DNA of 64,000 nucleotides. It comes from an uncultured Lentisphaerota bacterium. Its GTDB lineage: Bacteria > Verrucomicrobiota > Lentisphaeria > Oligosphaerales > CAITYL01. The position numbers were made by a program, and so were the translations under genes. Under the pieces are notes generated by a model. That model saw only the letters and a program-made list of their open reading frames with translations, was not told the DNA's origin and did no database searches. Positions 33,757-43,100 of the stretch are shown one piece after another (position 1 is the stretch's first letter; each line of letters starts with the position of its first letter). The DNA lies in contig CAIXRA010000028.1 of assembly GCA_903921725.1 (NCBI GenBank), forward strand, positions 61,051-125,050, in the 5' to 3' direction.

Positions 33757-34887
33757 TCAGTTCCTCCGGCGCAGCTCACGCAGTCCCCAGACCGCGAGCA
33801 GGAGCGTCGGGAGCGTCCCGGCAAACGCAGCCGGAACCAGCCCCTTGCGTCCGAGCAGCAGGAAGAACTGGCTGACCACATAATACAGGACCAGCACCAG
33901 CAGCGCGCCGGCAAAGCCGCGCATGCGGCTGCCGCGGTGCGAGCCGAGGGAGAGCGCAACCCCGAGCAGCGCCGCGCCGAGGCAGGAAAGCGGCGCGGAA
34001 AAACGGTACCAGACCGCCGTCATGAACCCGTTCCGCGTGCTGGCCGGAAGGCCGGGGTTGTTCCGCATGAGCTGGAACATCTCGGCGATGGAGAGGTTTT
34101 CCACGCTCTTTAGGCTGCCGGCGATGTCGTCGGGGGATTCGGTGAGTTCCGGACAGTCCAGGGCGGCGAAGTCCGCGCCGGCGTCCTTCGGCTGTTCGCC
34201 GGTCGTATCGTATTCGGTGCGGTGCCCGTTCTCCAGGTGCCAGTGGCCGTCCTGGTAGACGGCGGCGGCGGCGCGGATGTCCCACAGCACGCGGCGGTCG
34301 GGGCGGAACTGCGTGATCAGCACCCCCTCCTGCCTGCCGTTTTCCGCAAACTTTTCCACGAACCAGTCGCGGCCGCCGCGGGAATAGCGTGCGGCGAGCT
34401 GCTTGCGGGCGCCGGCGACGAAGCCGGGCTCGGTCAGCTGGTGGATGAGCGTGTCGGCCTTCGCCGTCGCCGTGGGGGCCACCCATTCGACCAGGAAAAA
34501 CGAGAGCGCCGAAAACGCCACCGCCACCATCCAGACCGGCAGGAACGCCGTCGTCATCGAGACGCCGGCGGCGCGGATGGCGGAGACCTCGTGGTTCCGG
34601 ACAAAATTGCCGACGATGTAGCCGCACGACAGGAGGATGGACATCGGCAGGATGTTGACCATGTTCTGCGGCTGGCGGAGTACCAAATAGCCCAGGACGT
34701 CGGACAGCCCCGCCTTCGCCCCGACCAGGTCCGACAGCGTGTTGAAGACGTCAATCACCAGAAACAGCAGCATGAAGCCGCCCAGGCAGCAGCCGAGCGC
34801 CAGCAGGAACTCGCCGGCCACATGGCGGAAAAGAATCGGCGAAAGACGCCGGCCGTGCTGCACGGAAAAATCATGGGGGGTGGTCAT
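33757..34887 (-). CDS. LptF/LptG-family LPS export permease (YjgP/YjgQ)
   Basis: 376 residues of the YjgP/YjgQ family, the membrane subunits of the LptB2FG transporter that extracts lipopolysaccharide from the inner membrane. Three N-terminal helices (GCCLGGFMLLFLVIDVFNTL; the PQNMVNILPMSILLSCGYIVGNF coupling-helix segment) and NHEVSAIRAAGVS are present. A periplasmic jellyroll-like region lies at about 130-290, followed by three C-terminal helices. Whether it is LptF or LptG cannot be decided, and the partner and lptB are not in the window. It overlaps the upstream RDD gene by 4 nt (ATGA). Confidence 0.85.
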   Translation of the reverse strand: MTTPHDFSVQHGRRLSPILFRHVAGEFLLALGCCLGGFMLLFLVIDVFNTLSDLVGAKAGLSDVLGYLVLRQPQNMVNILPMSILLSCGYIVGNFVRNHEVSAIRAAGVSMTTAFLPVWMVAVAFSALSFFLVEWVAPTATAKADTLIHQLTEPGFVAGARKQLAARYSRGGRDWFVEKFAENGRQEGVLITQFRPDRRVLWDIRAAAAVYQDGHWHLENGHRTEYDTTGEQPKDAGADFAALDCPELTESPDDIAGSLKSVENLSIAEMFQLMRNNPGLPASTRNGFMTAVWYRFSAPLSCLGAALLGVALSLGSHRGSRMRGFAGALLVLVLYYVVSQFFLLLGRKGLVPAAFAGTLPTLLLAVWGLRELRRRN

Positions 34888-35594
34888 GGCTGGATCCGTT
34901 CGGCGGTGTCGGGGATGATGCGGGTGCGGATGACGCGCGTTCCGGTCAGTTCATCGGCCAGGGATCGGCCCTGCGCCCGGAACAGCGCTGTCGGCAGCAG
35001 GACGGCGCCGAGCCCGGCCGTGGTCAGGGCGGTGATGAACGCGCGGTCCGCCCACAGTTCGCGGAGATTCTCCGTGCAGCAGATCAGCCCCCAGAACCAC
35101 TGGCCGGCCGTCTGGCCGCGGAGGGCGAGGCTGGCGGCAAGGTACAGGAGGGCGCCGGCATACCAGCAGGCCATCCAGAGGACGGCGGCGGTGCGGGACG
35201 CGGGGCCCCCGCAGAGCCAGGCGGCCGCCAGCCCCCAGGCGCAGACCACCAGAAGATCGGTCAGCCCCGCGGCCAGCCGGAGCGAGACGGGGGCGGGGGA
35301 GAAGCGGATTCCCTCATCGCCCAGGCGGCTGGAAACCATTCCCACGAAAGCCGGCGGCCGCTCCTTCGGCGGGGCCGCATTTTCTTTTTCCGGCGCGGAA
35401 GCTTGACAATACCCGGAGAGGAATGGATATTCCACCGCTTTTTTCCATCGGCGGAGAGAGGCGTCGCAAACCGTGCAACCGGCATCCAGGCCTCCGCTGC
35501 CGGCCAGCGCCTCCAGTTCCGTACGGGAAAAGGGCCCCCGTTCGGTGCCGTCCGTGCAGCGGACGCAATACAGTGTTACATTGGTGCCAGGCAA
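34884..35594 (-). CDS. GYF-like plus RDD-family membrane protein
   Basis: About 236 residues. The N-terminal ~50 residues (LYCVRCTDGTERGPFSRTELEALA) look like a GYF_2-type module that binds proline-rich or membrane partners. A ~45-residue linker follows. Then an RDD-family membrane region with about four helices (LRLAAGLTDLLVVCAWGLAAAW, LWMACWYAGALLYLAASLALRGQTAGQWFWGL) and the C-terminal RSLADELTGTRV. The start is uncertain: TTG 35594 has GGGAGG five bases before it, whereas ATG 35657 lacks an SD. The ORF track's extension to 36983 is antisense to other genes. Overlaps lptG by 4 nt. Confidence 0.72.
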   Translation of the reverse strand: MPGTNVTLYCVRCTDGTERGPFSRTELEALAGSGGLDAGCTVCDASLRRWKKAVEYPFLSGYCQASAPEKENAAPPKERPPAFVGMVSSRLGDEGIRFSPAPVSLRLAAGLTDLLVVCAWGLAAAWLCGGPASRTAAVLWMACWYAGALLYLAASLALRGQTAGQWFWGLICCTENLRELWADRAFITALTTAGLGAVLLPTALFRAQGRSLADELTGTRVIRTRIIPDTAERIQP

Positions 35595-35726
35595 TCGTGC
35601 CTCCCGTGACAAAATGCCGCTCCGGAAACTTGCAAGCAGGCGAAGTACCGGTAACATAACAAAAAATCGGCCAAAGGAAAACCGGACGTGAAGATTTGCC
35701 GGACACCGGGAAAAGGGGATCAACAC

Positions 35727-36125
35727 ATGAGCGACTGCCCGAAAGATCTGCATTACACCCAGAACCATGTTTGGATCCGCGACGAAACCAAAGGGAAAAA
35801 ACGCGGCGCACGCATCGGTGTCACGGAGGAGCTGGCCAATCGTCTCGGCCATCTGCTCGGCGTGGACATGCCGATGGTCGGCGACGAACTGGAGATGGAC
35901 AATCCGTGCGTCCACTTCCACCGCACGAAGAACAGCATCTACGACCTGCCTGCGCCGCTCACCGGCCGCGTCACCGCCATCAACAAGGACGTCCTCGACG
36001 ATCCGGCCCTGATTGCGCTCGGCCCCTACCGGAACTGGCTCTACTGCATGGAATACGACGAGGACGAGGAATTCGAGATGCTTCTCTCCGTCCAGCAGTA
36101 TAGCTCTTACCTCGACAGCTTGTGA
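35727..36125 (+). CDS. GcvH-like lipoyl-domain protein (orphan)
   Basis: 132 residues with the fold and layout of glycine cleavage H protein: LHYTQNHVWIRDE at the start, RIGVTEELANRLG, then HRTKNSIYDLPAPLTGRV. The Lys in RTKN aligns with the lipoylated Lys of the usual ESVKA motif, whose surrounding residues have diverged. The C-terminal NWLYCMEYDE replaces the usual GWL(I/L)KI segment. No gcvT, gcvP or lipoate ligase gene is adjacent. It may serve a glycine cleavage complex encoded elsewhere or another lipoyl-dependent system. AAGGGGA sits about 9 nt before the ATG. Confidence 0.72.
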   Translation: MSDCPKDLHYTQNHVWIRDETKGKKRGARIGVTEELANRLGHLLGVDMPMVGDELEMDNPCVHFHRTKNSIYDLPAPLTGRVTAINKDVLDDPALIALGPYRNWLYCMEYDEDEEFEMLLSVQQYSSYLDSL

Positions 36126-36245
36126 TCCTGCTCCGCGCGCCCCGCCAACCCTCCGCACCCCCGCCACACCACCGTCGGGACGGACCCTAAAAGTGGGGGC
36201 GGGGTGGTGCCGGATTTTTCCACGCAATCTGGATTCCCCCGCATC

Positions 36246-37028
36246 ATGCCGCTCCCAGACCCGATTACATTCCGGTACGCACCGCCTCCCCCGGCCGTGG
36301 CTGCCGGACTTTCCACGGGTCCCCGGAACCGCGCGGAACCGGCGCTCCATTTCTGCTTTGCCGGACTGCTGGCCGGGCTGCTGGTCTGGACCGGGCAGCA
36401 CTTTTCCGTCACCCCCTGGCAGGGCTGGACCGCCTACCTCGTCCTGCCGCCCGCGGCGGCCGCCGGGATCGGGCTGATCCTGCTTCCCGAGGTGCCGCAT
36501 CCCTGCCGCCGGCGCACGCCCCTGCGCCTGACGAGCGCCCTGGTTCTTGCCGGCCTTTCCCCGTTCATCGTCTGGTGGTTCCGCATGCCCGGCCAGATTT
36601 ACTTCACCGTCTGTGCGCATGCGGCCATGCTCGCCGCCGGCTGGTTCCTCTTTGAATGCGCCGGCTGGCTGCACGCCTTCTTTGCCGGACGCCACCGCCC
36701 GCTCCTCGCCGCCTGCGCCTGGTTTACCCAGTTCCTTTCTTACTTCGGCTTCATCCTCATCGTCGCCGTGGTTCCCATTCTCTACCTCCTCCGCTGCGCC
36801 ATTCTCTGGTGGAAGGAGATGCACGGAGAGGCCGGCACCGTCATGGATGCCTGGGCGCGGCTCTCCGAACCGACCATCCGCACCGCCATGCTGCTCCCCG
36901 GCCTTTCCCTGCTGATTCTCCTGTTCCTGGCCCGGATCATGCCGGCGCGCCCGCCGCCCGTCCTGTCCGCGCTTTCCAACCACGAACCGCTGCCCGCTTC
37001 CCCCATCAAGGAGACCGAAGCCCCATGA
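36246..37028 (+). CDS. Hypothetical six-helix membrane protein
   Basis: 260 residues with about six hydrophobic helices (FCFAGLLAGLLVWTGQHF, YLVLPPAAAAGIGLILLP, LVLAGLSPFIVWWF, FTVCAHAAMLAAGWFLF, FLSYFGFILIVAVVPILYLL, MLLPGLSLLILLFLARIM). The termini are polar. No family is recognised. The ORF track starts at 36204. The ATG at 36246 is chosen because upstream sequence looks non-coding. It overlaps pyrF by 4 nt (ATGA), so the two are coupled. Confidence 0.7.
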   Translation: MPLPDPITFRYAPPPPAVAAGLSTGPRNRAEPALHFCFAGLLAGLLVWTGQHFSVTPWQGWTAYLVLPPAAAAGIGLILLPEVPHPCRRRTPLRLTSALVLAGLSPFIVWWFRMPGQIYFTVCAHAAMLAAGWFLFECAGWLHAFFAGRHRPLLAACAWFTQFLSYFGFILIVAVVPILYLLRCAILWWKEMHGEAGTVMDAWARLSEPTIRTAMLLPGLSLLILLFLARIMPARPPPVLSALSNHEPLPASPIKETEAP

Positions 37029-37717
37029 GAAACGCCGCCGAAATCGCCGTCGCCCTGGATGTCGACACCCTGCCGGAAGCCTTCGACCTCGTCCGCCGCA
37101 TCGGCCCCTCCGTCACCTGGTACAAGGTCGGCAAACAGCTCTTCACCCAGCACGGACCCGAGACCGTCCGCATGCTCAAGGCCGAGGGCAAGAAAGTCTT
37201 TTTGGACCTCAAGTACCACGACATCCCGAACACCGTCGGCCAGGCCGTCCGCGCCGCCGCCGCCATCGGCGCCGACCTCACCAACGTCCACGCCTTCGGC
37301 GGGCCCGAAATGCTCGCCGCCGCCGCCAAGGCCGCGACGGAGACCGGCATCAAGGCAATCGCGGTCACCGTTCTCACCAGCATGGACGCCGCGCAGCTCC
37401 AGGCCGTCGGCGTCAACGCCACCCCCGCCGAACAGGTGCTCCGTCTCGCGCGCCTTACCAAAACCGCCGGCATGCACGGCATTGTCTGTTCCGCGCTCGA
37501 AATCGGACTGATGCGCGGCGAGTTCGGCCGCGACTTCCTCCTCGTCGTCCCCGGCATCCGCCCCGCCGGCTCCGACAAGGGCGACCAGAAGCGCGTCATG
37601 ACCCCGCGCGACGCCGTCCGCGCCGGCGCCAACATCCTCGTCATCGGCCGCCCCATCACCGGCGCCGCCGACCCCGCCAAGGCCGCCGCCGACATCCTCG
37701 CCGACATGCGCAACTGA
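37025..37717 (+). CDS. pyrF: Orotidine 5'-phosphate decarboxylase
   Basis: 230-residue class I OMP decarboxylase, the last step of UMP synthesis. It shows IAVALDVDTLPEAF, WYKVGKQLF, the catalytic FLDLKYHDIPNTV charge network, and ADLTNVHAFGG. VPGIRPAGSDKGDQKRVMTP and the phosphate-binding ILVIGRPIT follow. Length is typical. It starts inside the stop of the upstream membrane protein gene. The next 150 nt are a repeat element. Confidence 0.95.
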   Translation: MRNAAEIAVALDVDTLPEAFDLVRRIGPSVTWYKVGKQLFTQHGPETVRMLKAEGKKVFLDLKYHDIPNTVGQAVRAAAAIGADLTNVHAFGGPEMLAAAAKAATETGIKAIAVTVLTSMDAAQLQAVGVNATPAEQVLRLARLTKTAGMHGIVCSALEIGLMRGEFGRDFLLVVPGIRPAGSDKGDQKRVMTPRDAVRAGANILVIGRPITGAADPAKAAADILADMRN

Positions 37718-37725
37718 AGACACTT

Positions 37726-37848
37726 TTCACCACGAAGGACACGAAGAGCACGAAGATCAGGCAAAACGACAAAGTCTTGCAGACGACTTAACGTTATCCA
37801 TTGCCGGAAGATGTTTCTCTTCGTGATCTTCGTGCCCTTCGTGGTGAA
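37726..37848. repeat. Inverted-repeat element built of CACGAAGGA nonamers
   Basis: The left arm 37726-37759 consists of nonamers (CACGAAGGA, CACGAAGAG, CACGAAGAT) after TTCAC. The right arm 37824-37848 is its reverse complement lacking one nonamer. About 65 nt of unrelated, AT-richer loop lies between them. It starts 9 nt after pyrF and ends 26 nt before the next gene. Confidence 0.8.
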
Positions 37849-37873
37849 TCTCATTCGCAACAAGGGGCCTTCC

Positions 37874-39322
37874 ATGAAAGCAAAAACGGGATGCCTGTGG
37901 GGCTGCGGCGGCCTTCTGGGGCTGCTCCTGCTCGCCTGGGGGGCGCTGCTCGTCCTCCAGCACACCGTCGCGAAATGGCCCGACCCCGTCCCCGGCGTCC
38001 GCCTCGAACCGTCCCGCCCCATCCTCGCCGAAGCCGGCGTCAAGCCCGACAACGCCTTCTACTACATCCGGCAGTGGAAGGACGTAAAGCCGGCCGACTC
38101 TCCAGCAGATGAATCTCTGCGCTGGCCGGCCTGTGGCCTCGCTGGAAGCCCATATCCGATATTCGAACGAGCCATAGCGGACAACGCTGAAAACCTTGCT
38201 CTTTACCAAAAGGCGGCTACCCTGCCGAATTGTCAGGTCGTCACGCCGCAAAAAATATTGACCGAATTACCCGAGATCAAAGTCAAATGGCACATTATTC
38301 TGCTCTGCTATCGTGCAGAAAAGGCTGCGGCTATAAGAGACTGGTCGTCCTCTTTGGATGATCTCCGCACCGCTTTGGTTGTATCCAGCCATCTCAGCCG
38401 TGGCGGCGTGCTGATTCACAGGTTGTGCAGCATTTATGGTCACAAATCCACCACTGCCAGCCTCCGCCGAATTGCGCAGGAACGGAATCCACCTGTGGCG
38501 TTCCAGAAAACAATGGACGCCGTTCTTGCTGAAACGGCACGCACAATGGAGCCGATAGAGGAAACCGTGCGGCAAGAGTGGTTGATGACGCACTCTTCGT
38601 TCAATGAGTTCTATAGGGACGGCAATCCGCCCGTTTTGTGGGCGTACGAGCACGGCTTGACGGCCCCCATCGGCAGCTCTCCATGCCGTTCTCTACAGAT
38701 GCTGGATTCTGTTTTTTCTTTGGCCATCAATGGACTCGAAAGGGGGGATGAACGCGTCATCCAAACCGCCATAGACATGACATACAGCCGAAGTGCTGAC
38801 ACGTTGAATAGCGCCCTCTTGGGCGTTCCTCCACCGCTGACAAGCCGACAAGAGATGCGGTGGGAAAGGATACGCATGCTCAGCAATCCGGTAGCGGAAC
38901 AGTTTCTTGCAGCTTTTCTGGGTTCTTCCATGTACAGCATCAAGGTCACACTTGACCGCTCCCTCCTCGAGCGCGCCGACCTCGACAGCACCCGGCTGGT
39001 GCTTGCCGTACGGCGCTGGGAGCTCGAGCACGGCGGCAAGCCGCCCGCCGCCTTGGCCGAGCTGGTGCCGGGCTATATTCCCGCCGTCCCCGAGGACCCG
39101 TTCAGCCCGAGGCACGAACCGTTCCGCTACCGCAGCGACGGCATGTCCTGGGCCGTGTACAGCGTCGGCGAGGACGGCAAGGACGGCGGCGGCCGCTATT
39201 CCCAGCTCGACCGGGAAGACAAGAAGCTGCACCCGTCCGAACTGGATCTGGTTTTCGCCTCCGACGAATTCCAGAAGAAACGCACCCGCTACGAAGAACA
39301 ACAGGCGAAAACAAAAAAGTGA
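37874..39322 (+). CDS. Hypothetical single-helix protein of mosaic composition
   Basis: 482 residues from MKAKTGCLWG: an N-terminal membrane helix (GLLGLLLLAWGALLVLQ) then a large extracytoplasmic part. The C-terminal ~110 residues (LVLAVRRWELEHGGKPPAALAELVPGYIPAVPEDPFS... YRSDGMSWAVYSVGEDG) resemble the pseudopilin-like tails of conserved PVC/planctomycete proteins. Codon use changes sharply: the first ~75 codons and the last ~125 are GC-rich, while the middle (about 38110-38950) is AT-richer with rare codons. This suggests allele replacement. The gene is bracketed by repeat elements. Function unknown. Confidence 0.65.
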   Translation: MKAKTGCLWGCGGLLGLLLLAWGALLVLQHTVAKWPDPVPGVRLEPSRPILAEAGVKPDNAFYYIRQWKDVKPADSPADESLRWPACGLAGSPYPIFERAIADNAENLALYQKAATLPNCQVVTPQKILTELPEIKVKWHIILLCYRAEKAAAIRDWSSSLDDLRTALVVSSHLSRGGVLIHRLCSIYGHKSTTASLRRIAQERNPPVAFQKTMDAVLAETARTMEPIEETVRQEWLMTHSSFNEFYRDGNPPVLWAYEHGLTAPIGSSPCRSLQMLDSVFSLAINGLERGDERVIQTAIDMTYSRSADTLNSALLGVPPPLTSRQEMRWERIRMLSNPVAEQFLAAFLGSSMYSIKVTLDRSLLERADLDSTRLVLAVRRWELEHGGKPPAALAELVPGYIPAVPEDPFSPRHEPFRYRSDGMSWAVYSVGEDGKDGGGRYSQLDREDKKLHPSELDLVFASDEFQKKRTRYEEQQAKTKK

Positions 39323-39326
39323 AAGC

Positions 39327-39520
39327 ATCCGCAGATTACACGGATTTCGCAGATGATGAGGCGGGAGCCACAAAGCCGTGAGAGCGGCTTCCCCTAATCT
39401 GCGCAATCGGTGTAATCTGTCGATAAAACGCCCCTCCCTCCTTATTTTGTACCCATTTTGTGTTATTTTGTGGTTACCCCCCCTCCCCATCTGCGAAATC
39501 GGTGTAATCTGTGGATGATT
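39327..39520. repeat. Three CAGATTACA-type repeats between the mosaic gene and thiE
   Basis: One copy at 39327-39358 (GCAGATTACACGGATTTCGC) and two in the opposite direction at 39395-39427 and 39489-39520 (CTGCGAAATCGGTGTAATCT). ATTTTGTG-type short repeats lie at 39438-39474. The last copy ends 5 nt before the thiE ATG. Confidence 0.8.
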
Positions 39521-39525
39521 CTCCC

Positions 39526-40143
39526 ATGAACGTCGACTACACGCTTTATCTCGCCACCGACCGGACGATTCTCGGCGCGCGCTCCCTGGAGGCGGCCGTC
39601 GAGGAGGCGGTCCGGAACGGCGTCACCGTCGTCCAGCTCCGGGAGAAGGCGTGCGCCTCGGGCGAGTTCTACGAGATCGGGCGCCGCCTGCTGGCGGTCA
39701 CCCGGCGCTGCGGCGTGCCGCTGATCATCAACGACCGGCTGGACATCCTGCTGGCGCTGGACGCGGACGGGCTGCACGTCGGCCGCGGCGACCTGCCGCT
39801 CGGCCGGGCGCGCGCCCTGACGCCGGGGAAGATCCTCGGCTACTCCGTGCACTCCGTCGCCGACCTGCGCCACGCCGAGGCGTGCGGCGCGGACTACGTC
39901 GGCATCGGCCCGGCGTTCCCGACGGGGACCAAGCCGGACGCGGCGGCCGCGCTCGGCGTGGCGGGGGTTGCGGAGATCGCACGCGCGGCGTCGATCCCGT
40001 GCGTCGCCATCGGCGGCATCCACGCGGGCAACGCGGCGGCGGTGAAGGCGGCGGGCGTCTCCGGCGTCTGCGTCATCTCCGCCATCCTTGGCGCGGCGGA
40101 AATCGACAAGGCGGCGCGCGGACTCCGCGCGGCCCTGGGCTGA
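39526..40143 (+). CDS. thiE: Thiamine-phosphate synthase
   Basis: 205-residue TIM-barrel enzyme coupling HMP-diphosphate and thiazole phosphate. It shows VVQLREK, PLIINDRLDILLALDADGLHVGRGDLP, GYSVHS, ADYVGIGPAFPTGTKPDA and VAIGGIHAGN. No TPP riboswitch is visible. The upstream sequence is dispersed-repeat DNA right up to the ATG, leaving no Shine-Dalgarno. The ORF track GTG at 39511 lies inside the repeat, so ATG 39526 is preferred. It is convergent with the giant gene (8 nt apart), and no other thi genes are nearby. Confidence 0.9.
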   Translation: MNVDYTLYLATDRTILGARSLEAAVEEAVRNGVTVVQLREKACASGEFYEIGRRLLAVTRRCGVPLIINDRLDILLALDADGLHVGRGDLPLGRARALTPGKILGYSVHSVADLRHAEACGADYVGIGPAFPTGTKPDAAAALGVAGVAEIARAASIPCVAIGGIHAGNAAAVKAAGVSGVCVISAILGAAEIDKAARGLRAALG

Positions 40144-40151
40144 ATCGGGCA

Positions 40152-43100
40152 TCACCGACGGTTGCGCCGGTGCCCGAGCAGCGCGAGGGCTCCGATGGCG
40201 AGCAGGCCAAGCGTACCGGGTTCGGGGACGTAATTGAGGATGATGGAACCGCCGGATTGGGTGACGGAGAAGCTGTTGGGACCGACGGCATTGTTGTCCG
40301 TGAATTTGTCGGTCTTGATGAGGATGGCGTTTGCGTTGAAGCCATGGACGGCGCTTGCCGTGGCGATGGTCCAGCTGTAGCTGGAGGCGGGGTTCCAGCC
40401 GGTCACGCCGCCGATGCCGGTGATGTCGAGCAGGAACGGGTTCTGGGCGGTCGCATTGAGCGTCAGCTCGCCCGTAATCTGCAGGAAATCGAATCCGGGC
40501 GACTTCCCGGTCAGGTTCTTGCCGTCCTGCGAGCCGGTGCCGGATACGGTGTCCAGCTGCCACTGCATGGCGCCGCCGGAGTTCAGGAGCACGTTGCCAT
40601 TCACCGAAAGGGCGCCGACGCCGTTGTTGACGCCGCCGTCGCCCGGAGCGAGCGTGCCGCCGTTTTCAATCGTCGCGCCGCCCACCGTGCCGGAGCCGGT
40701 GAGGATGGCGCCAGCGTTGACGGCGGCCGTGCTGAGCAGCGAGCCGTTGACCTTGAGCACGCCGTCGTTGACCGTGGTGGCGCCGGTGTAGGTGCCGCTG
40801 CCCGTGACGGCCAGGGTGCCGGCGCCGGTCTTGGTGATGCCGAATCCGTTGCCGGAGAGTGTCCCGGAGAGGGTGAGGGTGTCGGCGGCATGGCTCACGG
40901 CGAAGCCGGAATTTCCAGCCAGAATCATCGGTGCTGAAATTTCATGGCTGCCGTTGGCATCCGTGACGGAAGCCGGGCCACCGTTGCCCTTGAGTGTCAG
41001 CGCGCCGCCGGTTCCCCGCGCAACGGTGTAGGAGTAGGAGGCATTGTTGAAGGTGACGGCACTCAGGCTTGGGTTTGCACCGTTGAGGCTGATGGTGGCG
41101 GGCGCGGAGATGGCGCCGCCGAACGTTGCGGTGTCGTTGGCGCTGAGGGTGCCGTCCAGGCCTGGCACGCCGCCGGCGTAGGTCCAGTTGCCGAAGGCGT
41201 CGGCATTGTTGCCCCAGCTGCCGCCGCCGACAATGTTCCAGACACCCTGTCCGGTGTAGGCGAAGCCGGTGACGGCGACGGTCTGCGGTGCCAGGGCGGT
41301 GTCGGCAAGCCCGCTGGCGGCGACGGCCTGGGAGGTGAAGTTGACCGCCACGCTGCCGCTCTTCTCGCCGGCCGTGTTGTCGGAGATGCCGACAATCATG
41401 CTACTGCCGTTGCTGGAGCCGCCGGCCATGCCGGTGACGGAACCGGTGGCGGTGATGCCCGCATCCGGCGTGCCGAAGCTGCCGGCCAGCGATTCGGTGA
41501 AGTCGCCCGCGGCGGTGGTGTTGGCCACGGTCAGCGTCCGCGTGCCGAAGTCGCCGCCAGCGTGGATTCTGCCGAGGTTGACCGCGGGGGTGACGGTGGC
41601 GACCGCGTAGTTGTACATGTCCACATAGATGGCCTTGTCGGCCGTCACGTCATGCAGCGCCCAGTGGTAGGCGGGCAGGCCGCTGACCGTGGCAAAAGAG
41701 CCGATGGTGGAGCCGGTGTAGGTGAAGAGCTTGTAGGAGCCGGGGCCGACGCTGCCCCGGCTGTTGGCGCCGGCGTTGTCGGTCAGGTTCAGGTTGCCGC
41801 CGAGATAGATGTCGCCGGTGACGTTGACGCGGTCGCTGATGCCGGGGTGTGCATGATCCGCACCCGGCGTCCCCATCTCGAAGTCGGCGTTTCCAGTCAG
41901 TGTCAGGGTGGTCGAGACGCCGAGCGTGCCGATGCCGAAATTTCCGGGGGAGAGCGTGCCGTTGCTGTCCACCGTCATGGCGCCGGTGGTGCCGGTGCCG
42001 GTAAGGGTCGCGCCGGTTTTGACGATGGTGGTGCCGGAACCGGCGATGGAACCGTTCACGGTCAGGACGCCCGCCTCCACCGTCGTCGTGCCGGTGTAGC
42101 TGCTGGTGCCGGTGAGGATCAGAGTGCCGGTGCCGGCCTTGGTGAAGCCGCCCGTGCCGCCGTTGTTGGCGATGACGCCGCCGTAAGTCAGTGTTTTGGT
42201 TCCGAGCACATCGATGGTTCCCGCGCCGGTGGGGCCGACGGCGATGCCGCGGTTGGCGTTGAGCGTGAAGGTTTCGGTTGCCGTGAGCGAGGCGCCGGCG
42301 TCAATCACCAAGCTGCCCGGCGTGGCCAGCGTGGGATCCGCGCCCAAGTTTCGGTCCTGGCTGATGGAAAGCACGCCCTGCAGGATGGTGGTCGTCCCGG
42401 TATATGTACTGGTGCCGGTGAGCGTCAGGAGGCCCGTGCCGGTCTTGGCGAGGGAGGTGGTGCCGCTGCCGTTTTCAATCACGCCTCCGAACGCGCCGGT
42501 CTGGTTGTTGGCGCCTGTGGTCAGGGTGGCCGGGCCGGTTCCCGTGTTGCTCACGGTGCCCGAGCCGGAGAGGCCGTTGACGGTGATGCTGGTGTTGTTG
42601 AGGTCGAGCGTGCTGTTGAGCACGAGATTTCCCTTGCCGTCGCCGTAGGGGATGGCTGAAACGCCGCCGACCTTCAGGGAACCCGCGGAAACCACCGTGT
42701 CGCCCGAGTAGCTGTTGGAGCCGCCCAAGGTCACCGTGCCGAGGCCGGTTTTGGTCAGGCCACCGATGCTGGATCCATTGTTGGCGATGATGCCATTGTA
42801 GGTCAGCGTCTGGTTCAGCGCCGCGTCCAGAATGCCGTAGCCGCTGCCGGAGGCGGGGCCGACGGCGATGCCGCGGTTGGCGTTGATTTCAAATGTGTTG
42901 GTTGCGGAGATCCCGCCGCCGTTGAGCACGATATTACCCGGAGTCGGCGACGCGGGAATGGCACCCAAGGCGCCGTAGGAGGTGATTGCCAGGAGGCCGC
43001 CGGTGACCGTTGTGCCGCCGGAATAACTGTTGGCGCGAGTCAGCGTCACGGTGCCTGTGCCGGTCTTGGTCAGGCCGATGGTGCCGAGGCCATCGTCAAT

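Noticed and set aside
36126-36245. Terminator between the GcvH-like and membrane protein genes
   Set aside because: Some G/C-rich complementarity exists (caccacc versus ggtggtg), but I could not draw a convincing continuous stem with a T tract.
35658-36983. N-terminal extension of the RDD ORF to 699 residues
   Set aside because: The extra part is antisense to the GcvH-like and membrane protein genes, which have their own starts and motifs.
39323-39525. TPP riboswitch upstream of thiE
   Set aside because: The conserved CTGAGA-type THI-box core is absent; the region is made of dispersed repeats.
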